Assembly (NCBI GenBank): GCA_900767015.1
Contig: CAAFXQ010000250.1
Coordinates: 1-15,032 of the forward strand
Origin: Clostridia bacterium
GTDB taxonomy: Bacteria > Bacillota > Clostridia > Oscillospirales > Acutalibacteraceae
Reading direction: 5' to 3'
DNA length: 15,032 nucleotides
Part shown: positions 1 to 7,292 of the stretch, piece by piece
How the letters are laid out: each line of letters opens with the position of its first letter
How positions within the stretch are numbered: position 1 is the first letter of the stretch
Translations under genes and position numbers: made by a program
The notes under the pieces: generated by a model
Database searches by the model: none
What the model was told of the DNA's origin: nothing
Seen by the model: only the letters and a program-made list of their open reading frames with translations

Positions 1-13
1 GCTCTTCCGATCT
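1..13. other. Illumina adapter remnant
   Basis: The first 13 bases, GCTCTTCCGATCT, are identical to the 3' end shared by the standard Illumina TruSeq read 1 and read 2 adapters, and they begin exactly at base 1. A chance match at this exact place is very unlikely. I infer untrimmed adapter at a contig end, not biological sequence. Confidence 0.93.
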
Positions 14-23
14 TAAAAGGCTT

Positions 24-716
24 TTATTTTGTGTTTTTTTCAATTTTGTATCCCACTCCCCAGACGGTTTTGACAAAGCGCGGATTTCTTGACGGCTCGT
101 GAAGCTTTTCTCTGATCCGTCTTATATGTACCATAACGGTGTTGTTGCTGTCAAGATATTTTTCGCCCCACACCGTTTCAAAAATGTTTTCGGTCGAAAC
201 CACCTTGCCCTCATTGCGGCAAAGCAGCCACAGAATATTGAACTCTGTCGGCGTCAGATTGATTTCCTCCCCGAAAAGATAACATTTATGGGTGCTGTTG
301 TCAACCTCAAGGCCGCCGATTTCGATATATTCGTCGTTCGTACTTTTCTCATTGTACTGCGTCGAGCGGCGAAGCTGCGCCTTGATTCTCGCCGTCAGCT
401 CAAGGGGATTAAACGGCTTTGTGACATAATCGTCCGCTCCGATTGTAAGACCGGAGATCTTGTCAATATCGTCGACCTTTGCTGTCAGCATAATGACCGG
501 ATAGGTGTATTTTTTCCGGATCGCCGCACAGATTGTAAATCCGTCGATATCAGGGAGCATCACGTCCAGCACCGCAAGATCAAAGCTTTGACTTTCCACC
601 GCTTCGAGAGCGCTTTTTCCGTCAAAACACTTTACGGTTTCAAAGCCTTCGTTTTTCAGATAAAGCTCGACAAGGTCGGCTATTTCCTTTTCATCGTCAA
701 CGACCAGTATTTTCAT
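24..716 (-). CDS. VanR-like OmpR-family response regulator
   Basis: A 230-residue two-component response regulator, a cytoplasmic DNA-binding transcription factor switched on by a partner kinase. The receiver domain occupies about residues 1-115: acidic pair D7/D8, phospho-acceptor D51 (in AVLDVMLP), T78 and K100 (in VTKPF). The OmpR/PhoB winged-helix domain spans about residues 130-230 and includes LTPTEFNILWLL and the closing VKTVWGVGYKI. The N-terminal half strongly recalls VanR (EIADLVELYLKNEGF, KISGLTIGADDYVTKPF), but this indicates subfamily, not vancomycin resistance. I chose the ATG at 714-716 because AGGAAG lies about 10 bases upstream; an in-frame ATG at 768-770 lies at the predicted transcription start and has no ribosome binding site. 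The gene ends 11 bases from the adapter, so a downstream partner kinase, usual for this family, would lie off the contig. It is divergent from the second regulator. Confidence 0.93.
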   Translation of the reverse strand: MKILVVDDEKEIADLVELYLKNEGFETVKCFDGKSALEAVESQSFDLAVLDVMLPDIDGFTICAAIRKKYTYPVIMLTAKVDDIDKISGLTIGADDYVTKPFNPLELTARIKAQLRRSTQYNEKSTNDEYIEIGGLEVDNSTHKCYLFGEEINLTPTEFNILWLLCRNEGKVVSTENIFETVWGEKYLDSNNTVMVHIRRIREKLHEPSRNPRFVKTVWGVGYKIEKNTK

Positions 717-776
717 TTTTATCTTTCTTCCTTTCGGATTCGTTTGAATCGGTTCTATTTGTCTATTCATAGTTAC

Positions 777-782
777 AGTATA
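777..782 (-). promoter_or_regulatory. Predicted -10 of the VanR-like regulator promoter
   Basis: Read on the minus strand the hexamer is TATACT, within TGGTATACTG, about 60 bases upstream of the chosen start codon. No good TTGACA-like -35 sits 16-18 bases further upstream; that place is taken by the tandem TCTTAm boxes. This pattern suits an activator-dependent promoter. Transcription would begin near base 770. Confidence 0.55.
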
Positions 783-802
783 CCATAGACCGGGAAATTT
801 TT

Positions 803-819
803 TCTTACAAAAATCTTAA
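803..819. promoter_or_regulatory. Tandem response-regulator box (TCTTAC / TCTTAA)
   Basis: TCTTAC at 803-808 and TCTTAA at 814-819 start 11 bases apart, about one helical turn. OmpR/PhoB-family regulators typically bind as dimers to direct repeats with this spacing. The boxes overlap the missing -35 of the minus-strand promoter, so I infer activation, probably autoregulation, by the VanR-like protein. Which regulator binds cannot be told from sequence. Confidence 0.5.
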
Positions 820-940
820 GATTCCATCTTTTATCCGTAAAAACGAAAAATTCGTCAGCTTATTCAAAATACCATGTCGTTTCCGGTCTTTTTTCGGCGG
901 TAAATCCTCTTTATTTTTAGGTGAATTTATAGTAAGATAT

Positions 941-984
941 GTTATAAATAACATTATGAGTTACTATGTCTGTCATAAATAACA
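941..984. repeat. Pair of near-identical palindromic 13-mers upstream of the second regulator
   Basis: GTTATAAATAACA (941-953) and GTCATAAATAACA (972-984) match at 12 of 13 positions and start 31 bases apart, close to three helical turns. The first contains a perfect inverted repeat GTTAT-AA-ATAAC; the second has one mismatch. They lie just upstream of the response regulator at 1032, in its promoter or leader, and are candidate operators. The AT-rich stretch at 933-948 (TAAGAT, TATAAA) may hold the -10, but I see no convincing -35. Confidence 0.4.
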
Positions 985-1003
985 AGCCGGTGTCTGCCGG
1001 CTT
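984..1003 (+). promoter_or_regulatory. Leader hairpin ahead of the second response regulator
   Basis: AAGCCGG (984-990) pairs perfectly with CCGGCTT (997-1003) around a six-base loop, TGTCTG. No run of T follows, so it is not a standard terminator. It ends 11 bases before the AAAGGAG ribosome binding site (1015-1021) and so lies in the probable 5' untranslated region. It might affect mRNA stability or translation. Confidence 0.5.
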
Positions 1004-1031
1004 CCAGAAAAACCAAAGGAGAAATCACATT

Positions 1032-1715
1032 ATGGGAAAAATAGTAATTGTAGACGATGATATTGATATCGCTCAGCTTGTTTCCGATGCGCTCGAAGAC
1101 GAGGGCTTTGACACCCAGGTTTGCAGCGAAGCGGAAGCGGCGAAAGCCTATATCCTTGAAAACGCAGACAAAATCGACCTTGTAACGCTTGACATCATGA
1201 TGCCCGGAATGAGCGGCCTTGAGCTTTGTCAGCAAATCAGAAACAAGGTTGACTGCCCGATTATTTTTGTTTCCGCAAAAGGCAAAACGATTGACACCGT
1301 TTTAGGCCTTGAGCTCGGCGCAGACGACTATATTGCAAAGCCTTTCGTGGTCGAGGAATTTGTTGCACGGGTCAAAGCCCACATCAGACGGGAAAAACGA
1401 GTAAACCGGGTCGATGACGAAGGCATCATCAAGGTCGGGGACATTGAGCTTCGCAAGGGCTCATATGAGGTGCTGAAAAACGGCAAGCCCGTCCAATGCT
1501 CGACAAGAGAATTCCAGCTTCTTGAATATCTGATGGAAAACGCCGGAAAGGTGCTGACAAGAGAGCAGATCTTCAGCCATGTTTGGGACACCGAATTCGG
1601 CGATATCGGCACCGTCGCCGTCAACATCAAAAGTATCCGGGACAAGCTTGATCCGTCGAACGAATACATCAAAACCGTCTGGGGCGTCGGCTATAAATTT
1701 ATCAAAGCGCACTGA
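1032..1715 (+). CDS. OmpR-family response regulator
   Basis: A 227-residue response regulator acting as a DNA-binding transcription factor. The receiver domain covers about residues 1-118, with acidic residues D8-D10, phospho-acceptor D54 (VTLDIMMPG), S81 in place of the usual threonine, and K103 (IAKPF). The winged-helix domain covers about 130-227 and contains STREFQLLEYL and the end motif KTVWGVGYKF. The ATG at 1032 is chosen because AAAGGAG ends 10 bases before it; an in-frame start at 966 would read through the leader hairpin. The histidine kinase starts about 21 bases after its stop, so the two almost certainly form a cognate pair. The C-terminus closely resembles the divergent regulator, but the receiver domains differ. 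Confidence 0.94.
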   Translation: MGKIVIVDDDIDIAQLVSDALEDEGFDTQVCSEAEAAKAYILENADKIDLVTLDIMMPGMSGLELCQQIRNKVDCPIIFVSAKGKTIDTVLGLELGADDYIAKPFVVEEFVARVKAHIRREKRVNRVDDEGIIKVGDIELRKGSYEVLKNGKPVQCSTREFQLLEYLMENAGKVLTREQIFSHVWDTEFGDIGTVAVNIKSIRDKLDPSNEYIKTVWGVGYKFIKAH

Positions 1716-1736
1716 TAAAACCGGGGAGTGACTCTG

Positions 1737-3014
1737 TTGAGTTCAAATCGTAAAAACAACTTTATTCTTATTTTGATTTTTATGCTTGTGATTGCCGCCT
1801 TTGCCATGTCCTACAACCATTCGATCACGCAGGCGGTATCCGAAGCGGCAGGCAGCGACCGGGAAATGCTCGGGAAGCTGAATGTTGAAATCATCGGCAA
1901 GCTTACCGCCGCCGACAGCAGCAGTGAATGGAAAAGCATTATCGAAAGCTACGACGGAATCAAAATCACCGTTGTCGACGAAAACAACGACGTCATCGTC
2001 TCGTCCGATAAGGAAAGCACCGTCCTTGACGTCAGCGTTCAGAACGCTTTCAACTATCAGCAGAAAGCCTACATCATCAAAAGCAAGAAATACCTTTTGA
2101 AGGACTATAAAAACGAGGGAAGCATTCTGCTCGAATTCATTTTTACCGAATTTTTAATCGGCTGTGCAAGCCTGATGCTCCTGATCTTCATCATCTATAC
2201 GATCATGTTACGGCCGTATAAGCGGTTTTACCGCATGATGGAGGAGTATGAGATCACGGGAAAGCTTCCCGAAAGTAAATTCAAAGGCTACATGGGTCAG
2301 GTTTACGACCGCTTTTACTCTCTCACCCGCAATCTCGAACGTCAGCAGAAAAATCAGCAGCGCATTATCGCCTCCATCTCCCACGACATCAAAACGCCGC
2401 TTACGTCCATTATGGGGTATACCGAGCGGCTGAAAAAAGACAATATTCCGCCCGAACGGCGTGAAAGATATCTCGACACGGTATATAATAAGTCTCTTGA
2501 AATCAGAGGACTTGTCGACGAGTTCGACGAGTATCTCGGCTACAATATGTCCGACAAGGTCGATTCGGTCCGCCTTTCCACAAAACAGCTTTGTGAAAAA
2601 ATCACGGCCGAATATGCCGACGAGCTTGAAAACGCCGGCGTACAGTTTGAAGTTATCAACAACGCCGAAAAAGCATTTCTCACCGTCGACGGACCGAAGG
2701 TCAACCGTGTTTTCGGAAACATTATCAGCAACAGCCTGAAGCACTTCAAGTCCGAAATAAAACGGATCCGGGTAACGCTGAGCGAAAAGAAAAACAGCGT
2801 TCTGATCCGGATTGACGACAACGGAGAAGGTGTTGAGCAAGAAAAGCTTGAGCTTATTTTTGAGCCGCTTTACACCTCGGACGAAGGAAGAAAGGTTGCG
2901 GGGCTCGGACTTGCCATCTGCCGGGAAATCATTGAAAGCCACGGCGGAACCATTCACGCCGAAAAATCCGACCTCGGCGGTCTTTCGGTCTGCATCGAGC
3001 TTCCGAAAACGTAA
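1737..3014 (+). CDS. Membrane sensor histidine kinase
   Basis: A 425-residue sensor kinase that should phosphorylate the regulator encoded just upstream. Visible parts, numbered from the TTG start: first membrane helix about residues 9-26, an extracytoplasmic sensor region of about 105 residues, second membrane helix about 134-160, and a short linker (HAMP-like region not clear). A HisKA segment has the phospho-accepting H216 in SISHDIKTPLTSIMGY. The ATPase domain has an N box (NIISNSLKHF, N332), a G1 box (DDNGEGV) and a G2 box (GLGLAI). I place the start at the TTG at 1737: GGGGAG at 1723-1728 is eight bases upstream, whereas the GTG at 1728 overlaps that site. The sensor region matches no ligand-binding domain I recognise, so the signal is unknown. 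Three LCP genes follow, which suggests envelope stress or wall status. Confidence 0.92.
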   Translation: MSSNRKNNFILILIFMLVIAAFAMSYNHSITQAVSEAAGSDREMLGKLNVEIIGKLTAADSSSEWKSIIESYDGIKITVVDENNDVIVSSDKESTVLDVSVQNAFNYQQKAYIIKSKKYLLKDYKNEGSILLEFIFTEFLIGCASLMLLIFIIYTIMLRPYKRFYRMMEEYEITGKLPESKFKGYMGQVYDRFYSLTRNLERQQKNQQRIIASISHDIKTPLTSIMGYTERLKKDNIPPERRERYLDTVYNKSLEIRGLVDEFDEYLGYNMSDKVDSVRLSTKQLCEKITAEYADELENAGVQFEVINNAEKAFLTVDGPKVNRVFGNIISNSLKHFKSEIKRIRVTLSEKKNSVLIRIDDNGEGVEQEKLELIFEPLYTSDEGRKVAGLGLAICREIIESHGGTIHAEKSDLGGLSVCIELPKT

Positions 3015-3045
3015 CGGAAAAAGAACTATACAGCAAGGTGAAAAA

Positions 3046-4629
3046 ATGAAGAATCCTATCAGCAATCCGACATCAGAACAAATCAAAAACAAAATCAAAA
3101 GCTTTTTTCTTACGCTTTCGGTCAGGATGAAAGTATTCTTTCACGACTCCGCTGTCTTTTTCAGCAAGCATAAGATCATTGTATCCGCCTTGGCTGTTAT
3201 CGTTTTGCTTGCGTCGGTTTGCTTCGGCGTTGTCAATCATTTTCTCAACAAAATCGACTATGACGACGGAAGCGTTTCTCTTGCGACGCAGGCGACCGTC
3301 AGCGCCGTCAAGCTTTATTCCGGCGAGGTCGTTAACATTCAGGGGCTGACGAAGAATCCGGACGGCACCTATACCCTCCCGGACGGACGGAAAATCGACG
3401 AGGACGGTTCGGTGTGGAATCCCGACGGAAGCGTGATCTTTTACGACGGCTCCTATGTCATGGCGGACGGCACCGCCGTTTTAAGCGACGGCACAACCAT
3501 CTATCCCAACTCCGATGTTGTTTTTCAGGACGGCGCCAGTATCCCCTCCTCCAGGATCAAGGTTGACAGCAAGGGATATGCGACCTTTCCGGATAAGTCC
3601 ACGCTTCACATCAGCGCCTTTACCTTAGGGAAAAACGGCAAGGTCATCCAAAAAGATTCCTCTCTCATCGCCTCGCAGTATCGGCCGAAAAACACGCAGA
3701 TCAGCAATATTTCGACCGGCGGCGACGAGGACGATGACTCGGACGATATTCTTTCGGACGCCAAAAACGATGAGAAGACGAAAGATACCCTTTTAAAAAG
3801 CGATACGAGCATTCAGAACAATCTCGCCAACTCTAAGATTTGGTACAGCGACGACATCGTCAACATTCTGATTCTCGGTATCGACTACGGAAGCAAACGG
3901 TTCCCGAACGGACGATCCGACGCCATGATGGTCGCTTCCATCAACAAAAAAACGAAAAAAATCAAGCTGGTTTCTTTTACAAGAAGCGCCTATGTCGCCA
4001 TCACGGGCTATGAAAACACAAGACTGAGCCATGCCCACGGGTACGGCGGCCCCGCTCTTACCATCGACACCATTCAGAAAAACTATAAAATCAGAATCGA
4101 CAATTACGTCAGCACGACCTTTGACACCTTCAAGCAGCTGATCGATCAGCTCGGCGGTGTTGAAATCACTCTGACAAAAGCAGAAGCCTCGGCGCTCAAG
4201 AGCAAGCTTGTTGCCGCCGGCTATCCGTATCAGGGCGCCGCCAAGTATAATCTCAACGGAACGCTGGCGCTTGAATATGTAAGACTGAGAAAAATCGACT
4301 CGGATAAGCAAAGAACCCAAAGACAGCGGAACGTTCTGACCTCCATCGCAAACAAGGTCAAAACGATGAATGTTTTCGAAATGAGCGCTCTTTTGAACAG
4401 GATTCTTCCGCTTATCAAAACGGATCTGACAAAATCCGAAATTCTGGCGCAGATTCCGAACGCCGCTTCCTTCCTTTCGGGGAACATCGAACAGCACGTA
4501 CTGCCTCACAAGGGCTCTCCGCTCACCCTGCGGGGCGGCTTTGAGGTTTCCATCATCGATTGGGAAGACGAAGTCAATTATACACACAATCTGTTTTACG
4601 GCGATGTCAATGCAAGCTACATCGAATGA
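3046..4629 (+). CDS. LCP-family protein with extracellular DG repeats (LCP 1)
   Basis: A 527-residue LytR-CpsA-Psr protein. Characterised members transfer teichoic acid, capsule or other glycopolymers from lipid carriers to peptidoglycan on the outer face of the membrane. Layout: cytoplasmic tail about 1-42, one membrane helix about 43-63, a DG-repeat region about 104-163, an acidic linker around 225-260, and the LCP domain about 265-500. Expected active-site residues are present: D280 and D292 (metal, 12 apart), R313 (21 further on) and the late motif RTQRQRNVL. The usual PRD motif reads TRS, with serine in place of aspartate. The ATG at 3046 has AAGGTG five bases upstream; the open frame extends to 2812, but that part overlaps the kinase gene. 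It resembles LCP 2 nearly end to end, indicating tandem duplication. The polymer it handles cannot be inferred. Confidence 0.9.
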   Translation: MKNPISNPTSEQIKNKIKSFFLTLSVRMKVFFHDSAVFFSKHKIIVSALAVIVLLASVCFGVVNHFLNKIDYDDGSVSLATQATVSAVKLYSGEVVNIQGLTKNPDGTYTLPDGRKIDEDGSVWNPDGSVIFYDGSYVMADGTAVLSDGTTIYPNSDVVFQDGASIPSSRIKVDSKGYATFPDKSTLHISAFTLGKNGKVIQKDSSLIASQYRPKNTQISNISTGGDEDDDSDDILSDAKNDEKTKDTLLKSDTSIQNNLANSKIWYSDDIVNILILGIDYGSKRFPNGRSDAMMVASINKKTKKIKLVSFTRSAYVAITGYENTRLSHAHGYGGPALTIDTIQKNYKIRIDNYVSTTFDTFKQLIDQLGGVEITLTKAEASALKSKLVAAGYPYQGAAKYNLNGTLALEYVRLRKIDSDKQRTQRQRNVLTSIANKVKTMNVFEMSALLNRILPLIKTDLTKSEILAQIPNAASFLSGNIEQHVLPHKGSPLTLRGGFEVSIIDWEDEVNYTHNLFYGDVNASYIE

Positions 4630-4659
4630 GCCTGATTCTTAAGGGAGGAGAAGACGTTC

Positions 4660-6255
4660 ATGAATGAAAGCAACCATCTGTCTGATAAAATACCTGCTTG
4701 TGTCAGGACGGCTTTGTTGAAGATAAAGATTTTCTTTATAAAAGCCATCGCATTATTGAACCGTCACAAAGTCATAACGTGTATCGCAGCCTTACTTCTC
4801 ATTTCGGCCGCAACGGTTGTCGGAATCGGAAACCATTATCTCAACAAAATCAATTATGACGACGGCGTCGAATCGACGGTCTTGCTGACGCTCAACGCAA
4901 AAGCTACCACACAGCCTGTCGTAGAAGCGGTGGTGCTTGAAAACGGAAGCAAGGTGTTCTCTGACGGCTCCTATGTCACAAAAGAGCTTACCGCCGTTCT
5001 TTCCGACGGCACGTCCGTATTCAAAGATTCCAAAGTTATCTTTCAAGACGGAAAATACTATCAAAAAACAAAAATCCAGGTTGACGCAGACGGCTATCTG
5101 ACAATCGGCAAAACCAAGCTGCACATTTCAAAAATTGTCTTAAACCAAGACGGCACCGTATCTTTTAAAGACAATACACCGATCTCCCTGCGCTTTGTCA
5201 GCAGCACCGGCTCCGATGATGACTCTTCGTCCGTCACCTACCCTTCCGGCAATTCCGTCAGCTCCGGCAAGACAGAAACCACCGGCAGCCCCGTCACCGA
5301 CAGCAACAAGTCGACAACCAAAGCCGTTTCTGTCACCAAGAATTATGATGACAGCGACGAAGCCGATCAGATCATTGCGGACGCAAAAAATGACAAAAAA
5401 ACCGGCGACGTGCTCAAGGAAAACGATAAGCAGATCGAAAACAATATCAAAAACAATAAGATCTGGTACAGTAATGACATCATCAACATTCTTCTCATGG
5501 GCATTGACAACGGCTCCGTCAATTATCCCTACGGCCGGTCGGATTCCATGATCGTTGCGTCGATCAACAAAAAGACCAAAACGGTCAAGCTTGTTTCCCT
5601 TGCCAGAAGTGCATATGTTTCAATTAAAGGGTATCCTAATACCAGAATGAATCATGCGCACGGCTACGGCGGTGCCGCCCTTGCCATGGATACGGTCGAA
5701 CGCAATTACCGGATCCGGATCGACAACTATATCAGCACGAATTTTGAATCGTTCAAAGAGCTTATCGAACAATTGGGAGGGGTCGACATTACGCTTACCA
5801 AAAAAGAAGCCTCCGCCATGAAAGCTAAGCTCAAATCCGAAGGCTACACCTATCACGGTGCCGGAGAATACAAGCTCAACGGCGAAACGGCCCTTTATTA
5901 TGTAAGACTTCGGAAAATTGACACTGACCGCCAGAGGACACAGCGGCAAAGAAACGTTCTTACCTCAATTGCCAATAAGATTCAGGGAATGGGCTTTTTC
6001 GAAATGAACGCACTGCTCAACCGGATTCTCCCGCTCATCACCACCAATCTTTCCAAAATGCAGATCGTTTCTCAGCTGGCAAACGTTTCCTCCTACCTTT
6101 CCAACGGAATTGAACAGGACGTTTTACCCAATCAGATCGTTCCGCTGACGCTTCGTGACGGGTATGAAGTGGCCATTGTCAATTGGAATCATGAAGTTGA
6201 ATATGCACACAAACTGTTTTACGACGGTGTGACACCAAGCTATAAAGAGGGATAA
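4660..6255 (+). CDS. LCP-family protein, paralogue with shorter DG region (LCP 2)
   Basis: A 531-residue LytR-CpsA-Psr phosphotransferase paralogous to its neighbours. Cytoplasmic tail about 1-37, membrane helix about 38-57 followed by NHYLNKINYDDG, then a degenerate DG-repeat region about residues 85-175 (FSDGSYV, LSDGTSV, FQDG, DADGY, NQDGTV) that aligns with LCP 1. A Ser/Thr-rich linker of about 45 residues (roughly 183-228) is longer than in LCP 1 and could be a wall-spanning or glycosylated stalk. The LCP domain runs from about residue 275, with D283, D295, R316 and RTQRQRNVL. The PRD motif is ARS. A strong site, GGGAGGAG at 4643-4650, lies nine bases before the ATG, so it can be translated independently. 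It follows LCP 1 by 30 bases and ends two bases before LCP 3. Confidence 0.9.
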   Translation: MNESNHLSDKIPACVRTALLKIKIFFIKAIALLNRHKVITCIAALLLISAATVVGIGNHYLNKINYDDGVESTVLLTLNAKATTQPVVEAVVLENGSKVFSDGSYVTKELTAVLSDGTSVFKDSKVIFQDGKYYQKTKIQVDADGYLTIGKTKLHISKIVLNQDGTVSFKDNTPISLRFVSSTGSDDDSSSVTYPSGNSVSSGKTETTGSPVTDSNKSTTKAVSVTKNYDDSDEADQIIADAKNDKKTGDVLKENDKQIENNIKNNKIWYSNDIINILLMGIDNGSVNYPYGRSDSMIVASINKKTKTVKLVSLARSAYVSIKGYPNTRMNHAHGYGGAALAMDTVERNYRIRIDNYISTNFESFKELIEQLGGVDITLTKKEASAMKAKLKSEGYTYHGAGEYKLNGETALYYVRLRKIDTDRQRTQRQRNVLTSIANKIQGMGFFEMNALLNRILPLITTNLSKMQIVSQLANVSSYLSNGIEQDVLPNQIVPLTLRDGYEVAIVNWNHEVEYAHKLFYDGVTPSYKEG

Positions 6256-6257
6256 GT

Positions 6258-7292
6258 ATGAGATTTATAAGAAGACACAAAATACTGGTTACGGTTTTAT
6301 GTATTATCATCGTGATTTTTGCCGCAGTCTTTGCGACCGGGTTTCACTATCTGAATAAGATATCGTATGACGACGGCACCCTGATTACCGCTCCGACCGA
6401 AGCCGGTGCACAGGACGACGATGATCTTCTCAACGTCGGCACGCTTTCCGACGAAGAGGCCTCCAAGCTTGCGCAGGCCGACAGCAGCATCAAAAGTAAC
6501 TCCTCCAAAATCCGATACAGCGACGATGTCTACAACATTCTGCTGATGGGAATCGACTACGGAAGCAAACGGTTTCCGTACGGTCGTTCAGACTCCATGA
6601 TTCTTCTGAGCATAAACAAAAGCCAGAAGACTATCAAGCTAGTTTCCCTTTCGAGAGCGGCTTATGCGGCAATCGACGGCTACAAAAACACAAGACTCAG
6701 CCACGCACACGGTTACGGCGGGGCGCCGCTTGCAATCGATACGGTTGAAAAGAACTACAAGATCCGGATTGACCGATATGTAAGCGTCGGCTTCGATTCG
6801 TTCAAAAAAGTCATCGATGCGTTCGGCGGTGTCAGCATCAATCTGACCGCAGTTGAGCAAAAAGTTCTCAACGGTGCGTTTCCCGGAAAGTTCCCGTCCG
6901 CCGGCACCTATACGCTCGACGGAGAACAGGCTTTAGCCTATGCCCGACTGAGAGAAACTGATAACGACAGAACAAGAACGGGACGGCAGAGAAACGTCCT
7001 GATGTCGCTTGCCGAAAAAGCAAGATCGATGTCCGTATCCGATGCTCTCGGTGTTCTGAACACCGTTTTGCCGCTCGTCAGAACCAACTTCACAAGAACC
7101 GAGCTGATAAAGCAGGCGGCCAACGCATTAAGCTATCTGAAGTGGGACATCAGTGAGGATATTCTTCCGGTTTCCGGATCCGGCCTTGTTTTACGGGACG
7201 AATTCGAGGTCATTCTTGTTGATTGGGAAAAAGAGGTAGCGTACACAAACGATCTTCTGTTTAAGGGCGTTGAAATCAAATATGAAGGATAA
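6258..7292 (+). CDS. LCP-family protein, compact paralogue (LCP 3)
   Basis: A 344-residue LytR-CpsA-Psr protein, about the usual length for the family. A short basic N-terminus (MRFIRRHK) precedes one membrane helix at about 9-29, then an acidic linker of about 55 residues (including a run of four aspartates) and the LCP domain from about residue 92. Key residues match the paralogues: D100, D112 and R133, with RTGRQRNVL later. The PRD motif is SRA here, so the aspartate is lost as in LCP 1 and 2. The DG-repeat insert is absent. GAGGGA overlaps the end of LCP 2 and lies five bases before the ATG, with only two bases between the genes. Its end overlaps the start of rlmD by 11 bases, indicating translational coupling. 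Confidence 0.92.
   Translation: MRFIRRHKILVTVLCIIIVIFAAVFATGFHYLNKISYDDGTLITAPTEAGAQDDDDLLNVGTLSDEEASKLAQADSSIKSNSSKIRYSDDVYNILLMGIDYGSKRFPYGRSDSMILLSINKSQKTIKLVSLSRAAYAAIDGYKNTRLSHAHGYGGAPLAIDTVEKNYKIRIDRYVSVGFDSFKKVIDAFGGVSINLTAVEQKVLNGAFPGKFPSAGTYTLDGEQALAYARLRETDNDRTRTGRQRNVLMSLAEKARSMSVSDALGVLNTVLPLVRTNFTRTELIKQAANALSYLKWDISEDILPVSGSGLVLRDEFEVILVDWEKEVAYTNDLLFKGVEIKYEG

Noticed and set aside
24..716. Part of a vancomycin resistance operon
   Set aside because: Only a VanR-like regulator is seen. No ligase, dehydrogenase or dipeptidase genes are present, and this subfamily also regulates many unrelated genes.
717..770. Longer N-terminus (18 extra residues) for the VanR-like regulator
   Set aside because: The ATG at 768-770 coincides with the predicted transcription start and has no ribosome binding site; the ATG at 714-716 has AGGAAG and starts the normal receiver domain (MKILVVDDE).
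99..788. Long plus-strand open frame opposite the VanR-like regulator
   Set aside because: Shadow of a well-conserved coding sequence; no family resemblance and no ribosome binding site. The same applies to the long minus-strand frames at 2208-3098, 3793-4587 and 8050-8664.
2812..3045. 78-residue N-terminal extension of LCP 1
   Set aside because: It lies in a different frame inside the kinase ATPase domain, has basic low-complexity content, and the ATG at 3046 has its own ribosome binding site before a normal LCP N-terminus.
3355..3534. CRISPR or DNA-level tandem repeat
   Set aside because: The repetition is at protein level (DG every seven residues) with variable codons; there are no conserved DNA repeats with regular spacers.
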